A stretch of DNA of 64,000 bases from Bifidobacterium tissieri. GTDB lineage: Bacteria > Actinomycetota > Actinomycetes > Actinomycetales > Bifidobacteriaceae. Positions within the stretch are counted from its first letter, which is position 1. Every line of letters starts with the position of its first letter. The position numbers were made by a program, and so were the translations under genes. The stretch lies in contig NZ_MWWV01000006.1 of assembly GCF_002259645.1 (NCBI RefSeq), forward strand, positions 62,001 through 126,000, in the 5' to 3' direction. The notes below the pieces were generated by a model. That model was not told where the DNA came from, made no database searches, and saw only the letters and a list, made by a program, of their open reading frames with translations. Below are positions 44,563-52,730 of the stretch, in pieces.

Positions 44563-44608
44563 CCCCGATGCGCGAGAAACCCATCAGAGACCATGAAAGG
44601 GGCATCCA

Positions 44609-45136
44609 ATGCCTAACACCATTACCGCGCATCTCGAGGACGGCCGCGTCAAGACCGTGTTCGTCGACACGATCGAGGACGTGTCCGCTCCGACCGTGAC
44701 CGAACTGACCACGAACCCGCTCGACCTGTCCTACTGGCTGACCGCCGACGGGTTCAAGGCCACCCACTCCCAGGACATGATCGACGACGACCGTGAGGGA
44801 GCCGCCGCCGTTGGCCAGATTCCAGGACAGGAGAAATACACCGACACCAGCCTGCAGGTGATCGACAACATCAACATCAAGAACGGGGAGACCGCCGAGG
44901 ACAACGCGGCCGTGGAGCGCCTCACGCAGGGCACGAAGGGATACATCGTGCGCCGTCGCGGCCTGCCGACCGACGATCCGTTCGCGGCCGGCCAGGTCGT
45001 GTCCGTCTATCCGGTGACGATCGGCATCAAGACCCCGGTCGCCCACGCGGCGAACCAGCGTCAGATGAGCACGATCTCGTTCGCCGCCGACCCGAGCTCG
45101 CAGGACGAGACCGCGGTGGTCGCCGCGGGAAAATAA
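44609..45136 (+). CDS. major tail (tube) protein
   Basis: 175 residues after GAAAGGGG. Beta-rich, with YWLTADGFKATHSQDMIDDDREG. Position between terminator and chaperone genes fits the tube protein. Its final codons GCG GGA AAA TAA contain GGGAAAA at 45127-45133; a -1 shift fuses it to the Ig-like protein downstream. Confidence 0.78.
   Translation: MPNTITAHLEDGRVKTVFVDTIEDVSAPTVTELTTNPLDLSYWLTADGFKATHSQDMIDDDREGAAAVGQIPGQEKYTDTSLQVIDNINIKNGETAEDNAAVERLTQGTKGYIVRRRGLPTDDPFAAGQVVSVYPVTIGIKTPVAHAANQRQMSTISFAADPSSQDETAVVAAGK
45127..45133 (+). other. candidate -1 frameshift site at the tail-tube 3' end
   Basis: G GGA AAA is a strong slippery heptamer directly before the stop TAA (45134-45136). 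After slipping, the frame continues ATA ATG CCC into the 349-residue Ig-like protein. The ATG at 45136 also allows separate (stop-start) translation. Confidence 0.7.
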
Positions 45137-46185
45137 TGCCCTCAGCAATCCAGGCGTCGCCCGATCGTCTGACGCTGCGGGTGGGCGAAAGCCGGGTTGT
45201 TGAGGTTTCCGTCCTCCCCGAGGAGGCCAGCCAGGAGTATACGGCACGCATCCAGGACACCGGGATCGCCGTATTGGGGGGATCTGACCCGTCGCCGGAC
45301 CCCAGTCCGAAACCGGTGACGGGCATCACTCTGGACCGCACGTCGTACTCCGGCGTGGCCGGTTCCACGCTCACGCTCCATGCGACGGTATCCCCGTCGG
45401 ATGCGGACGATGCGACGGTGTCGTGGCGGTCGGACGCGACCGGCGTGGCGTCGGTGTCCGGCAACGGTGTCGTCGCGTTGCGCGCCGCTGGCAGGGCCGT
45501 GATCACCGCGTCCGCGGGAGGATACACGGCGTCGTGCGCAGTGACGGTGACCGCGGCCACGGTCTCCGTCCAGTCGGTCACCGTGGCCAGCCCCGACGGC
45601 GTGACCACGCTGGACGTCAACGGCACGCTGCAGTTGTCCGCCACGGTCCTGCCCGTGGACGCGACCGACCGCACGGTCACATGGTCCGCCAGTCCGACCA
45701 CAGTGGCCACGGTCTCCCGGTCCGGGCTCGTGACCGGTGTCGAGGCCGGAACGGTCACCGTCACCGCGACGGCCGGCGGCAGGACCGGTTCGCTCACCCT
45801 CACCGTACGGGCCGTCACGGTGGAGCGGGAGAACCTGCTGACCACACCGCCATCACTGCCTCTGACGGCCAACGGTGTCACGATGAGCGCGAACGGGGAC
45901 GGCTCCTACCATCTGAAGGGCACCGCCACCGCGTGGACCGGGTTCGCGTTCACGGCCAAGCAGATGAGCGCGGGAACCTACTCGCTCAAGTCCAGCAGCG
46001 CGAACCTGCTCAGCAACACCGGTGGAATCGGCTTCTGGGTCCGCCCCGACGAGCTGGACGCGCGCCGCGGGAACGTCACCCGCGAATACACGTCCACATG
46101 GTGGCAGAACGCGCAGATCAGCGTCAACGCAGGCACCAGCATCGACACCGACGTCACCCCCCGTCTCACGCGGGAGGACGACTAG
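45136..46185 (+). CDS. Ig-like (BIG2) tail decoration protein
   Basis: 349 residues, readable alone or as a -1 fusion to the tail tube (about 525 residues). A half Ig unit (residues 1-45), a Pro/Ser linker (SDPSPDPSPKP), two full BIG2 repeats (about 57-140 and 143-225, each with VTWS/VSWR and TVTA motifs), then a beta-rich module (230-349; ENLLTTPPS, GDGSYHLKGTA). Such repeats likely bind cell-surface sugars; this is inferred. Confidence 0.75.
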   Translation: MPSAIQASPDRLTLRVGESRVVEVSVLPEEASQEYTARIQDTGIAVLGGSDPSPDPSPKPVTGITLDRTSYSGVAGSTLTLHATVSPSDADDATVSWRSDATGVASVSGNGVVALRAAGRAVITASAGGYTASCAVTVTAATVSVQSVTVASPDGVTTLDVNGTLQLSATVLPVDATDRTVTWSASPTTVATVSRSGLVTGVEAGTVTVTATAGGRTGSLTLTVRAVTVERENLLTTPPSLPLTANGVTMSANGDGSYHLKGTATAWTGFAFTAKQMSAGTYSLKSSSANLLSNTGGIGFWVRPDELDARRGNVTREYTSTWWQNAQISVNAGTSIDTDVTPRLTREDD

Positions 46186-46199
46186 AAAGGAAACTCATC

Positions 46200-46661
46200 A
46201 TGGCTGAAACACTCAAGGGGGGGATTCGCGTCACCGGTGTCACGGCCGGTGAGACGACCCTGGTCCTGACCGCGGGCACCGTCACCGCGCGCGTGCCGGT
46301 CACCGTTTTGGAGAACTGGGCTGCACCGATCCTGGACGTGCTGCCGGTCACGGTCAACGGCGTGACCTACACGCGTGTCGACGCCGGCATACGCATGACC
46401 GGCACGAGCACCAGCACGAGTCCGGGCGAGCCGAACGCACCGATCAGCCTGCCCGCGGGACGCATCCGTCTGACGGGAGTCCCCTCGGGCGTGGGAGTCA
46501 AGGTCGAACCCAAGGGCAGCGGCACCGGTGTGATTGACACAAGAGCCGGCCTGCTCGAAGCCGACGTCACCGCCGGGCAGTACACGTTCCGCCTGTTCGC
46601 GGTCACGACCCGGCCGATCGACGTGACGTTCCTGCCCGTGCTCGAAACCATCACCACCTGA
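46200..46661 (+). CDS. Ig/beta-module tail decoration protein
   Basis: 153 residues after AAAGGAAA. Short Ig-like start (GGIRVTGVTAGETTLVLTAG), then the same beta-rich module type as the C-terminus of the previous protein (NGVTYTRVDAGIRMTGTS, SLPAGRIRLTG). Second of four module copies in tandem. Confidence 0.6.
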   Translation: MAETLKGGIRVTGVTAGETTLVLTAGTVTARVPVTVLENWAAPILDVLPVTVNGVTYTRVDAGIRMTGTSTSTSPGEPNAPISLPAGRIRLTGVPSGVGVKVEPKGSGTGVIDTRAGLLEADVTAGQYTFRLFAVTTRPIDVTFLPVLETITT

Positions 46662-46704
46662 GCCCCTATGACAGGGGCTCCCTTATCCGAGAGGAGACCC
46701 CGTC

Positions 46705-47229
46705 ATGGGATCCATCACCGTCACCGGGCTGGCCATGGGCGACACCAGCCTGACCATCACCAGCAAAACCGTGCCGTCCGTCAAAACCACCGTGCCGGTC
46801 ACCGTCCAATCCCGCAATCTGCTCTCCTACGGTCCCGCACGGGAGAACGGCCTGACCGTCAGCGTGAACGATGACGGCAGCCTGCACGTCAGCGGACAGA
46901 CCACCGCCGCCAATCAGGGCATCAAATGGCGGTTCCCTATCCCCGACGACGTCCGGGGAAAGACCGTCACCTACCGTCTGGCCAGCGCGCCCGCGGGCGT
47001 GTACTGCTACGCGCAGTCACGCAACACGGGAGGCGTGCTCTCCACGTTCCTGATCTCGGACCCCACCCATACGCTGTCGGCCGAGGCGACCGAGATCGAA
47101 TTCCGCGTCGCGACCAACACCACCAACCCGGTCGACGGGGACATCCGCGTGCAGATCAACCCCGGCGAGACCGCTACCACATGGATGAGGCCCGACGACA
47201 CAAGCCTCTCGGGGGGGGGCTTGAGCTAG
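46705..47229 (+). CDS. Ig/beta-module tail decoration protein
   Basis: 174 residues after GAGAGGAGA. Short Ig-like start (GSITVTGLAMGDTSLTITSK), then the beta module (SRNLLSYGP, NDDGSLHVSGQ, a YRLASAPAGVY strand). The end SLSGGGLS is encoded by a G9 tract; a -1 slip there continues into a fourth module. Confidence 0.6.
   Translation: MGSITVTGLAMGDTSLTITSKTVPSVKTTVPVTVQSRNLLSYGPARENGLTVSVNDDGSLHVSGQTTAANQGIKWRFPIPDDVRGKTVTYRLASAPAGVYCYAQSRNTGGVLSTFLISDPTHTLSAEATEIEFRVATNTTNPVDGDIRVQINPGETATTWMRPDDTSLSGGGLS
47211..47219 (+). other. G9 tract, candidate frameshift or phase-variable site
   Basis: Nine G in a row at 47211-47219. Zero frame reads TCG GGG GGG GGC TTG AGC TAG. A -1 slip, or loss/gain of one or two G by replication slippage, opens the frame to 47579. 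It is the longest homopolymer in the virion genes that I noticed. Confidence 0.6.
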
Positions 47230-47579
47230 CCAACCTCTGGCCGGCCATCCCCTCGGGCACACGCAACGGCGTCACCCTCACCGCGCTCGGGGACGGCTCC
47301 TACACCACATCGGGCGAATTCTCCACATGGGCTACGTTCGAACAATTCCTGACCCTCGAGGCCGGCCGGTACACCATCGAGTGGTCCTCCGGCCTGACAT
47401 CGCTCAACTCGTGGGACCTGATCCTGCAAATCGCCCCCGCACCCAGCGGCGACGCGCTCATCAAACCCGGCACACCGGCCACCAGCCTGCCGGCAGGCAT
47501 GTACCGCGCCCAGATCAACGTCAACAGCCAATCCGGGATCGGCCGCACCATCACCCCCATACTCGTCAAAATCGACTAA
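47217..47579 (+). CDS. fourth beta-module, -1 frame extension
   Basis: About 120 residues without a plausible start or ribosome site near the junction. LANLWPAIPSGTRNGVTLTALGDGSYTTSGEF matches the module pattern of the three genes before it (NLL/NLW, NGVT, GDGSY; shown here by key residues). It probably exists only as a fusion to the 46705 protein, total about 291 residues. Confidence 0.55.
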   Translation, partial: GLELANLWPAIPSGTRNGVTLTALGDGSYTTSGEFSTWATFEQFLTLEAGRYTIEWSSGLTSLNSWDLILQIAPAPSGDALIKPGTPATSLPAGMYRAQINVNSQSGIGRTITPILVKID

Positions 47580-47609
47580 ACCAACCCCTGCAAGAGGAGG
47601 CAACATCAC

Positions 47610-48122
47610 ATGACTGTGACCGTACAGCAGCCGATCGGCTCGCACGACATCGTCACCGATCTCAACACGCTGCGAGAAACCATCATCCTGGCCGACAGGA
47701 TCAGCCAGCTCGACAAGACCGGCGGCATGACCGAGGCCGAAACCTCCACCGCACGCGAGGAACGCGACCGGATCACCAGCCAGTTACGAGACCTCGTCGA
47801 CAAGGTGCGCGAGAGCACCATCACCATCCGTCTGCGCGGCCTCCGCTCCTCGGAATGGAACCAGTACATCCTGCAGTGCACGCGCACCGTCGACGGCAAG
47901 CCCGTCAAGGACGGCAACAAGCTCCTGCGTCTCGCCGTCCCAAGCATGGTGGAGGGCGTCCTCAACCATACCGGCGTTCCCATCACCATGAGCGACACTG
48001 ACCTCAACACGTTGCTCGAATCCCTCGCCGACACCCAGTCGTACGAACTGCTGCAGACCATCCAGACGCTGAACTCACCCGCCGTCAGCCTCCCAAAAGA
48101 CGTGACGCGCCTGACCGCATAA
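47610..48122 (+). CDS. tail assembly chaperone (G-like)
   Basis: 170 residues after AGAGGAGG. Helical, with a coiled region (REERDRITSQLRDLVDKVRES). It stands before the tape-measure gene where siphoviruses encode the G/GT chaperones. CCCAAAA at 48092-48098 near its end allows the -1 product. Confidence 0.78.
   Translation: MTVTVQQPIGSHDIVTDLNTLRETIILADRISQLDKTGGMTEAETSTAREERDRITSQLRDLVDKVRESTITIRLRGLRSSEWNQYILQCTRTVDGKPVKDGNKLLRLAVPSMVEGVLNHTGVPITMSDTDLNTLLESLADTQSYELLQTIQTLNSPAVSLPKDVTRLTA
48092..48098 (+). other. -1 frameshift site for the tail chaperone GT product
   Basis: Zero-frame codons CTC CCA AAA GAC; heptamer C CCA AAA. The -1 frame is open to 48535. This matches the lambda G/GT arrangement, where the ratio of short to long product is needed for tail assembly. 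The heptamer is identical to that in the capsid gene. Confidence 0.78.
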
Positions 48123-48535
48123 CCCACCTCTCCGAGCAGCTCGGCAACAATCCCGAACTACTCGCCCGGCTCCGCTGCGCGAAATCACTGGGCATCAGCC
48201 TCAAACGATTCGAAGGATGGATCTCCACACCGGACGACCCGACTGAATGGGACGACAGAGAGCGCGCATGGATGCTCGCACTGCAGGCATACGAAGCCAG
48301 ACTGTGCCCGGTATGCGGCATGGACAGCCGTATCTGCCATGACGAAACCCGATTCCAAAGCATGAGGGCGAAAGGCCGGGTGGAAGTGTGCTTCGCCAGG
48401 TACGAGCGTAACCGTGCTCTCGACGAGTATCGCGGATCCGGGCAGGCGGACCCGCTCGCCGAGGGAGCGATCACCGTCGGACTGACCGCTCCACCACCGG
48501 ACATATTCGAGGAGGATCAGCCATCATGGCGTTGA
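48098..48535 (+). CDS. tail assembly chaperone T-part (-1 frame)
   Basis: About 145 residues. LSEQLGNNPELLARLRCAKSLG and RLCPVCGMDSRICHDETRF (Cys pair, possible zinc) are well protein-like. It has no good start; the fused GT protein would be about 308 residues. It overlaps the tape-measure start by 10 bases. Confidence 0.7.
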   Translation, partial: RRDAPDRITHLSEQLGNNPELLARLRCAKSLGISLKRFEGWISTPDDPTEWDDRERAWMLALQAYEARLCPVCGMDSRICHDETRFQSMRAKGRVEVCFARYERNRALDEYRGSGQADPLAEGAITVGLTAPPPDIFEEDQPSWR

Positions 48536-51500
48536 ATGAGAACATCATGATCCGGCTTATGGCCGACACGAGCAACTACACGACCCGGATGGCGGCCGCA
48601 TCCAAGCAGGCCAGCGCGTTCGGCGACGCACTCGAGAAGCCGATGAGCACGCAGGAGCGGCTCGCCGCCGGAGCGACCAAGGCCGGATTGGCGATCGGCG
48701 CGGTCAGCGCGGCGATCGGCGTGGCCGCGATCACCACGTTCGCCCAGTTCGACGCCGCCATGAGCACGGTGCAGGCCAACACAGGAGCCAGCGCCCGTGA
48801 AATGGACGCGCTCCGTCAGGCCGCCATCGACGCCGGAGCCAACACCGTGTACAGCGCATCCGAAGCCGCCGACGCGATCAACGAGCTCGGCAAGGCCGGC
48901 ATGAGCACCAGCGACATCCTCTCCGGCGGACTCACCGGCGCACTGAACCTCGCAGCGTCCGACGGCATGCAGGTAGCCGAGGCCGCCGAACTCATGAGCT
49001 CGGCCATGGCCCAGTTCAACCTCACCGGCACGGACGCGGGCCGCGTGGCCGACGCCCTCGCCGCCGGAGCCGGCAAGGCGCAGGGCTCCGCCCGCGACCT
49101 CGGATACGCATTGCAACAGTCCGGCATGGTCGCCAACAGCTTCGGCATCGGCATGGAGGAGACCGTCGGCACGCTCACCGCGTTCGCCAACGCAGGCATG
49201 ATCGGATCCGACGCCGGAACCTCACTGAAAACCATGCTCATCAGCCTCGCCAACCCATCCGACAAGGCCGCCGCGCTCATGCAGGAGCTCGGCATCAACG
49301 CATACGACGCCCAGGGCAACTTCATTGGTCTGGGCGCGCTTGCCGGCCAGCTCCAGACCCAGTTGGGTGGATTGTCGCAGGAGCAGCGCAACCAGGCGCT
49401 GGCCACGATCTTCGGGTCGGATGCGATCCGCGCCGCGAACGTCCTGTACAACGAGGGCGCGGACGGCATCCAGGAGTGGACCGACGCGGTGGCCGACTCC
49501 GGGTATGCGGCAGAACAGGCCGCGGCCAAGAACGACAATCTCAAGGGCGATCTCGAAAATCTGAGCGGTTCGGTCGAGTCCATGCTCATCACCATCGGCT
49601 CGGGCGCGGACGGCGTATTGAGGGACACTGTCCAGACGCTGGATATGCTCGTCGACGCGTTCTCCGACCTGCCCGCGCCGGTCCAGCAGGGCACGATCAT
49701 GTTCGGCCTGATGGTCGGCGCGACCGCCGGACTGCATCAGATGTTCGGCGGGCTCGCCACGTCCACCAGCCAGACCGGCCGCAGCATGGGCCTGCTGCTC
49801 GACCCCGTGCAACGGTTGAGCACGGCGGCACCACAATTGTCGGACGGGTTCCGGCAGTTGGTCGGCGCGGCCACTGGCGCCGGTACGGGCATCCAGAGCC
49901 TGTCCGGTTCCGCGGGCCGTGCGCAGGCGGCGATGGGTGGGCTGAAAAACATTGGCGGCGGTATCGTCAGCATGCTCGGCGGCCCGTGGGGCATCGCCCT
50001 GACCGTCGCCGGCGTCGCGCTCACCCAGTGGGCCGCGAAGGCGCGGAAGGCCAGGCAGGACGCCGAACAGCTGCAGAATGCGATCGAGTCGTCCGCGGAC
50101 GTGGGCGAGCAGATGGTCCACATGACCCAGCAGATCGATTTCAACTGGCTCGACCGGATGCAGACCGGCAGCTCCAACATGAGCGACCTGCTCGACAAGG
50201 CCGGCATCAGCATGGAAACGTTCGTGCGCGCCGCCCAGGGGTCCAAGACGGCGATCGACGAGGTCAACGAGGCCCTGAAGAACATGAACAAGGACGGTGG
50301 GGACACGAGCATGACCCCCGCCGCCAACAAGATCCGGAACAGTCTTAACGAGCTGAGTGAGGCGTACGGGACCGCGACCGAGGGTGCGGCCGAGGCCAAG
50401 AGCGCGACCGACGCTCTCAACGCGACCAACGGGGAGGGAGCCGCGGCGGCGGGGAGTGCGGCCGACGCGCAATCCCAGCTCGCCGGCAGCGCGGCCGAGA
50501 CCGCCGACGCGGAAAGCCTGCTCACCGACGCGATGGGCGCGACCAAGGATGCGGTCAGCGAGACGGCCGGCGCGTGGGGCGAGGTCATCAGTGCGATGGA
50601 AACCTACTACGGGTTCAGCCTGAACGCGTCGGACGCGCTCATCGCCATGCACTCCGCGTTCGACAAGGCCACCGAGGCCGCGCGCGAGAACGGCGCGACC
50701 CTCGATCTCAACACCGAGAAGGGGCGCAACAACCAGAGCGCGCTCAACGACGTCGCGTCCAGCGCGTTGAAGGCGGCTCAGGCGCAGGCCGAGAACGGCG
50801 CCAGCATGGACGACATCAACGCCACGCTCGACGACGCGCGCAACCGGTATATCGAGGCCGCGAGGGCCATGGGCATGACACCGGAGGCCGCCGATGCGGC
50901 CGCGTCCGCCGCAGGCCTGACGTCCGAGAAGTTCCGTGAGCTGGCCGAAGCGGCCGGTCTCGTGCCCGACGACGTCAACCTCAACGTCAACGCGAACACC
51001 GGCGAGGCCGAGGGGCGACTGCAGGAGCTCGGCATCACCGTCGAGACCCTGCCCGACGGGACAGTCCGGATCGGAGGCGACAACACCGAGGCGATCAACG
51101 CGATCGCGTTCGTCAACGGGCTGTCCGTCGACGAGAAGACCGGCGCCCTGACCATGGACAAAAGCCAGTACGACATCGCCCTCGCCCTGGCCAACGGCGC
51201 GAGGATCGACGAGAAGACCGGCAAGCTGCTCGGCGACGGCTCCGACCTGCTCAACAAGGTCGCCCAGGCCAACGGGTGGAAGATCGACCCGAAGACCGGT
51301 GTGATCAGCGGCAACAACGGGGACTTCATGGCCAAGAAGAAGGCCGTGGAGGACACCAAGATCGGCGACAAGACCGTCAAGGTCGGAGCCGACACGAGCA
51401 GCTTCTGGGGCAGCGTCAACGGGATCCTCAACCGCGTGTTCTCCGTCAACGTGAGCGCGTCGGAAGGCAAGGCGCATGGCGGCATCATCGGATACGCGAC

Positions 51501-51873
51501 CGGCGGCCGCATCCCCCGGTACGCGGACGGCGGCTATCAGGGGCTCGTACGCGGGATCGGCAGCAAGATCAGCGACAGCAACCTGATCCTTGCATCCCGC
51601 GGCGAGTACATGATCCAGGCGCGCGCCGTCGACCATTACGGGGTCGCCGCGATGGACGCGATCAACGGCATGCGATGGAATCCCGACTCCGGCGTGAAAT
51701 ACACGGTCGCGCCAACGATCCTGACCGACAATCCGCAGACGGTCGAGACAAGCCGGCAGATCATCGACGCGATCGACCGGCTGCGCCGCGACCTCGGCCC
51801 AACGATCAGCACATACGCGCCACGACTGGGGGAACGCGACTTCAACCGGCTCACATGGAGGGCCCAGCGATGA
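48526..51873 (+). CDS. tail tape measure protein
   Basis: 1115 residues, Ala-rich with long helical stretches. The TP901-type tape-measure core (DAAMSTVQANTGAS, SASEAADAINELGKAGMS, QFNLTGTDAGRVADALA) spans about 70-260, hydrophobic segments follow near 385-410 and 475-500. The C-terminal Gly-rich HGGIIGYATGGRIPRYADGGY region is typical. It sets tail length and helps DNA delivery. Confidence 0.92.
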   Translation: MALNENIMIRLMADTSNYTTRMAAASKQASAFGDALEKPMSTQERLAAGATKAGLAIGAVSAAIGVAAITTFAQFDAAMSTVQANTGASAREMDALRQAAIDAGANTVYSASEAADAINELGKAGMSTSDILSGGLTGALNLAASDGMQVAEAAELMSSAMAQFNLTGTDAGRVADALAAGAGKAQGSARDLGYALQQSGMVANSFGIGMEETVGTLTAFANAGMIGSDAGTSLKTMLISLANPSDKAAALMQELGINAYDAQGNFIGLGALAGQLQTQLGGLSQEQRNQALATIFGSDAIRAANVLYNEGADGIQEWTDAVADSGYAAEQAAAKNDNLKGDLENLSGSVESMLITIGSGADGVLRDTVQTLDMLVDAFSDLPAPVQQGTIMFGLMVGATAGLHQMFGGLATSTSQTGRSMGLLLDPVQRLSTAAPQLSDGFRQLVGAATGAGTGIQSLSGSAGRAQAAMGGLKNIGGGIVSMLGGPWGIALTVAGVALTQWAAKARKARQDAEQLQNAIESSADVGEQMVHMTQQIDFNWLDRMQTGSSNMSDLLDKAGISMETFVRAAQGSKTAIDEVNEALKNMNKDGGDTSMTPAANKIRNSLNELSEAYGTATEGAAEAKSATDALNATNGEGAAAAGSAADAQSQLAGSAAETADAESLLTDAMGATKDAVSETAGAWGEVISAMETYYGFSLNASDALIAMHSAFDKATEAARENGATLDLNTEKGRNNQSALNDVASSALKAAQAQAENGASMDDINATLDDARNRYIEAARAMGMTPEAADAAASAAGLTSEKFRELAEAAGLVPDDVNLNVNANTGEAEGRLQELGITVETLPDGTVRIGGDNTEAINAIAFVNGLSVDEKTGALTMDKSQYDIALALANGARIDEKTGKLLGDGSDLLNKVAQANGWKIDPKTGVISGNNGDFMAKKKAVEDTKIGDKTVKVGADTSSFWGSVNGILNRVFSVNVSASEGKAHGGIIGYATGGRIPRYADGGYQGLVRGIGSKISDSNLILASRGEYMIQARAVDHYGVAAMDAINGMRWNPDSGVKYTVAPTILTDNPQTVETSRQIIDAIDRLRRDLGPTISTYAPRLGERDFNRLTWRAQR

Positions 51874-52730
51874 GAACATTCACCTATACGAGCGGCGTGG
51901 ACCCGACCACGACGGTCGACCTGGCCGACCCCGAGTCCATCATGATCGGGCAGATCCGCGACCTGCGCACGACCGGATGGAACGTGGACACCGATTATCG
52001 GACCGTCACGTCCGCGATCCGGGAGGCGCGGGAGGCCGAGGCCACGGCCAACTGCCCCAGCCTCGAGGCGCTCGACCGGGCGGTCATGGTGTTCGACGCC
52101 GACCTCGCGGGACTCGACAACGGGCAGGGCAGACGCACCGCCGGCACGCTCACGGTGGACGGATGGACGCAGAAATGCCTCGTCCCACGAGTCAAACCGT
52201 CGATCACGTTCCACGGGTTCGCCCAATGCGACATCACGTTCCTCCTGCTGGACGGCGTGTGGCGACACGACATGGACACGCTCCACTACTGGCCCGCATC
52301 CACGTCGGGAGGTGCCGCCGATCTCGACCTGCCCACCGACATGCCGTTCGACCTCGCCGGCGGCGCGAAGATCGACACGCTCGTCAACACGAGCCTGCTG
52401 CCACGCCCATGGCGGATGACCATATTCGGCCCGGCCACCAACCCGTCGATCGTGATCGGCGGGAACACCCACCAGATCGACGTGACCATCCCCGCTGGCG
52501 GATACCTGCTCATCGACGCGATCGACAACGAGAAGCAGGTGCTGCTCGTCGACCAGAACGGCAACCGCGCCAACGTGCTCGACAAGGCGCGTCGCGGCAC
52601 CGGGCAAGGCAGCGGCGAATACATCTTCGAACGCATCCCCGCCGGCACGAGCGCGCTGAGCTGGTCCAACAGCTTCGGTTTCGATCTGACCGTCGTGGAG
52701 GAAAGGAGCGTGCCCCCATGGTCGAACTGA
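51870..52730 (+). CDS. distal tail protein (Dit)
   Basis: 286 residues starting in the tape-measure stop. RTFTYTSGVDPTTTVDLAD start and a beta-rich body with TLTVDGWTQKCLVP, GWRHDM-type strands fit Dit hub proteins of siphoviruses. Overlaps the Tal gene by 13 bases. Confidence 0.75.
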   Translation: MRTFTYTSGVDPTTTVDLADPESIMIGQIRDLRTTGWNVDTDYRTVTSAIREAREAEATANCPSLEALDRAVMVFDADLAGLDNGQGRRTAGTLTVDGWTQKCLVPRVKPSITFHGFAQCDITFLLLDGVWRHDMDTLHYWPASTSGGAADLDLPTDMPFDLAGGAKIDTLVNTSLLPRPWRMTIFGPATNPSIVIGGNTHQIDVTIPAGGYLLIDAIDNEKQVLLVDQNGNRANVLDKARRGTGQGSGEYIFERIPAGTSALSWSNSFGFDLTVVEERSVPPWSN

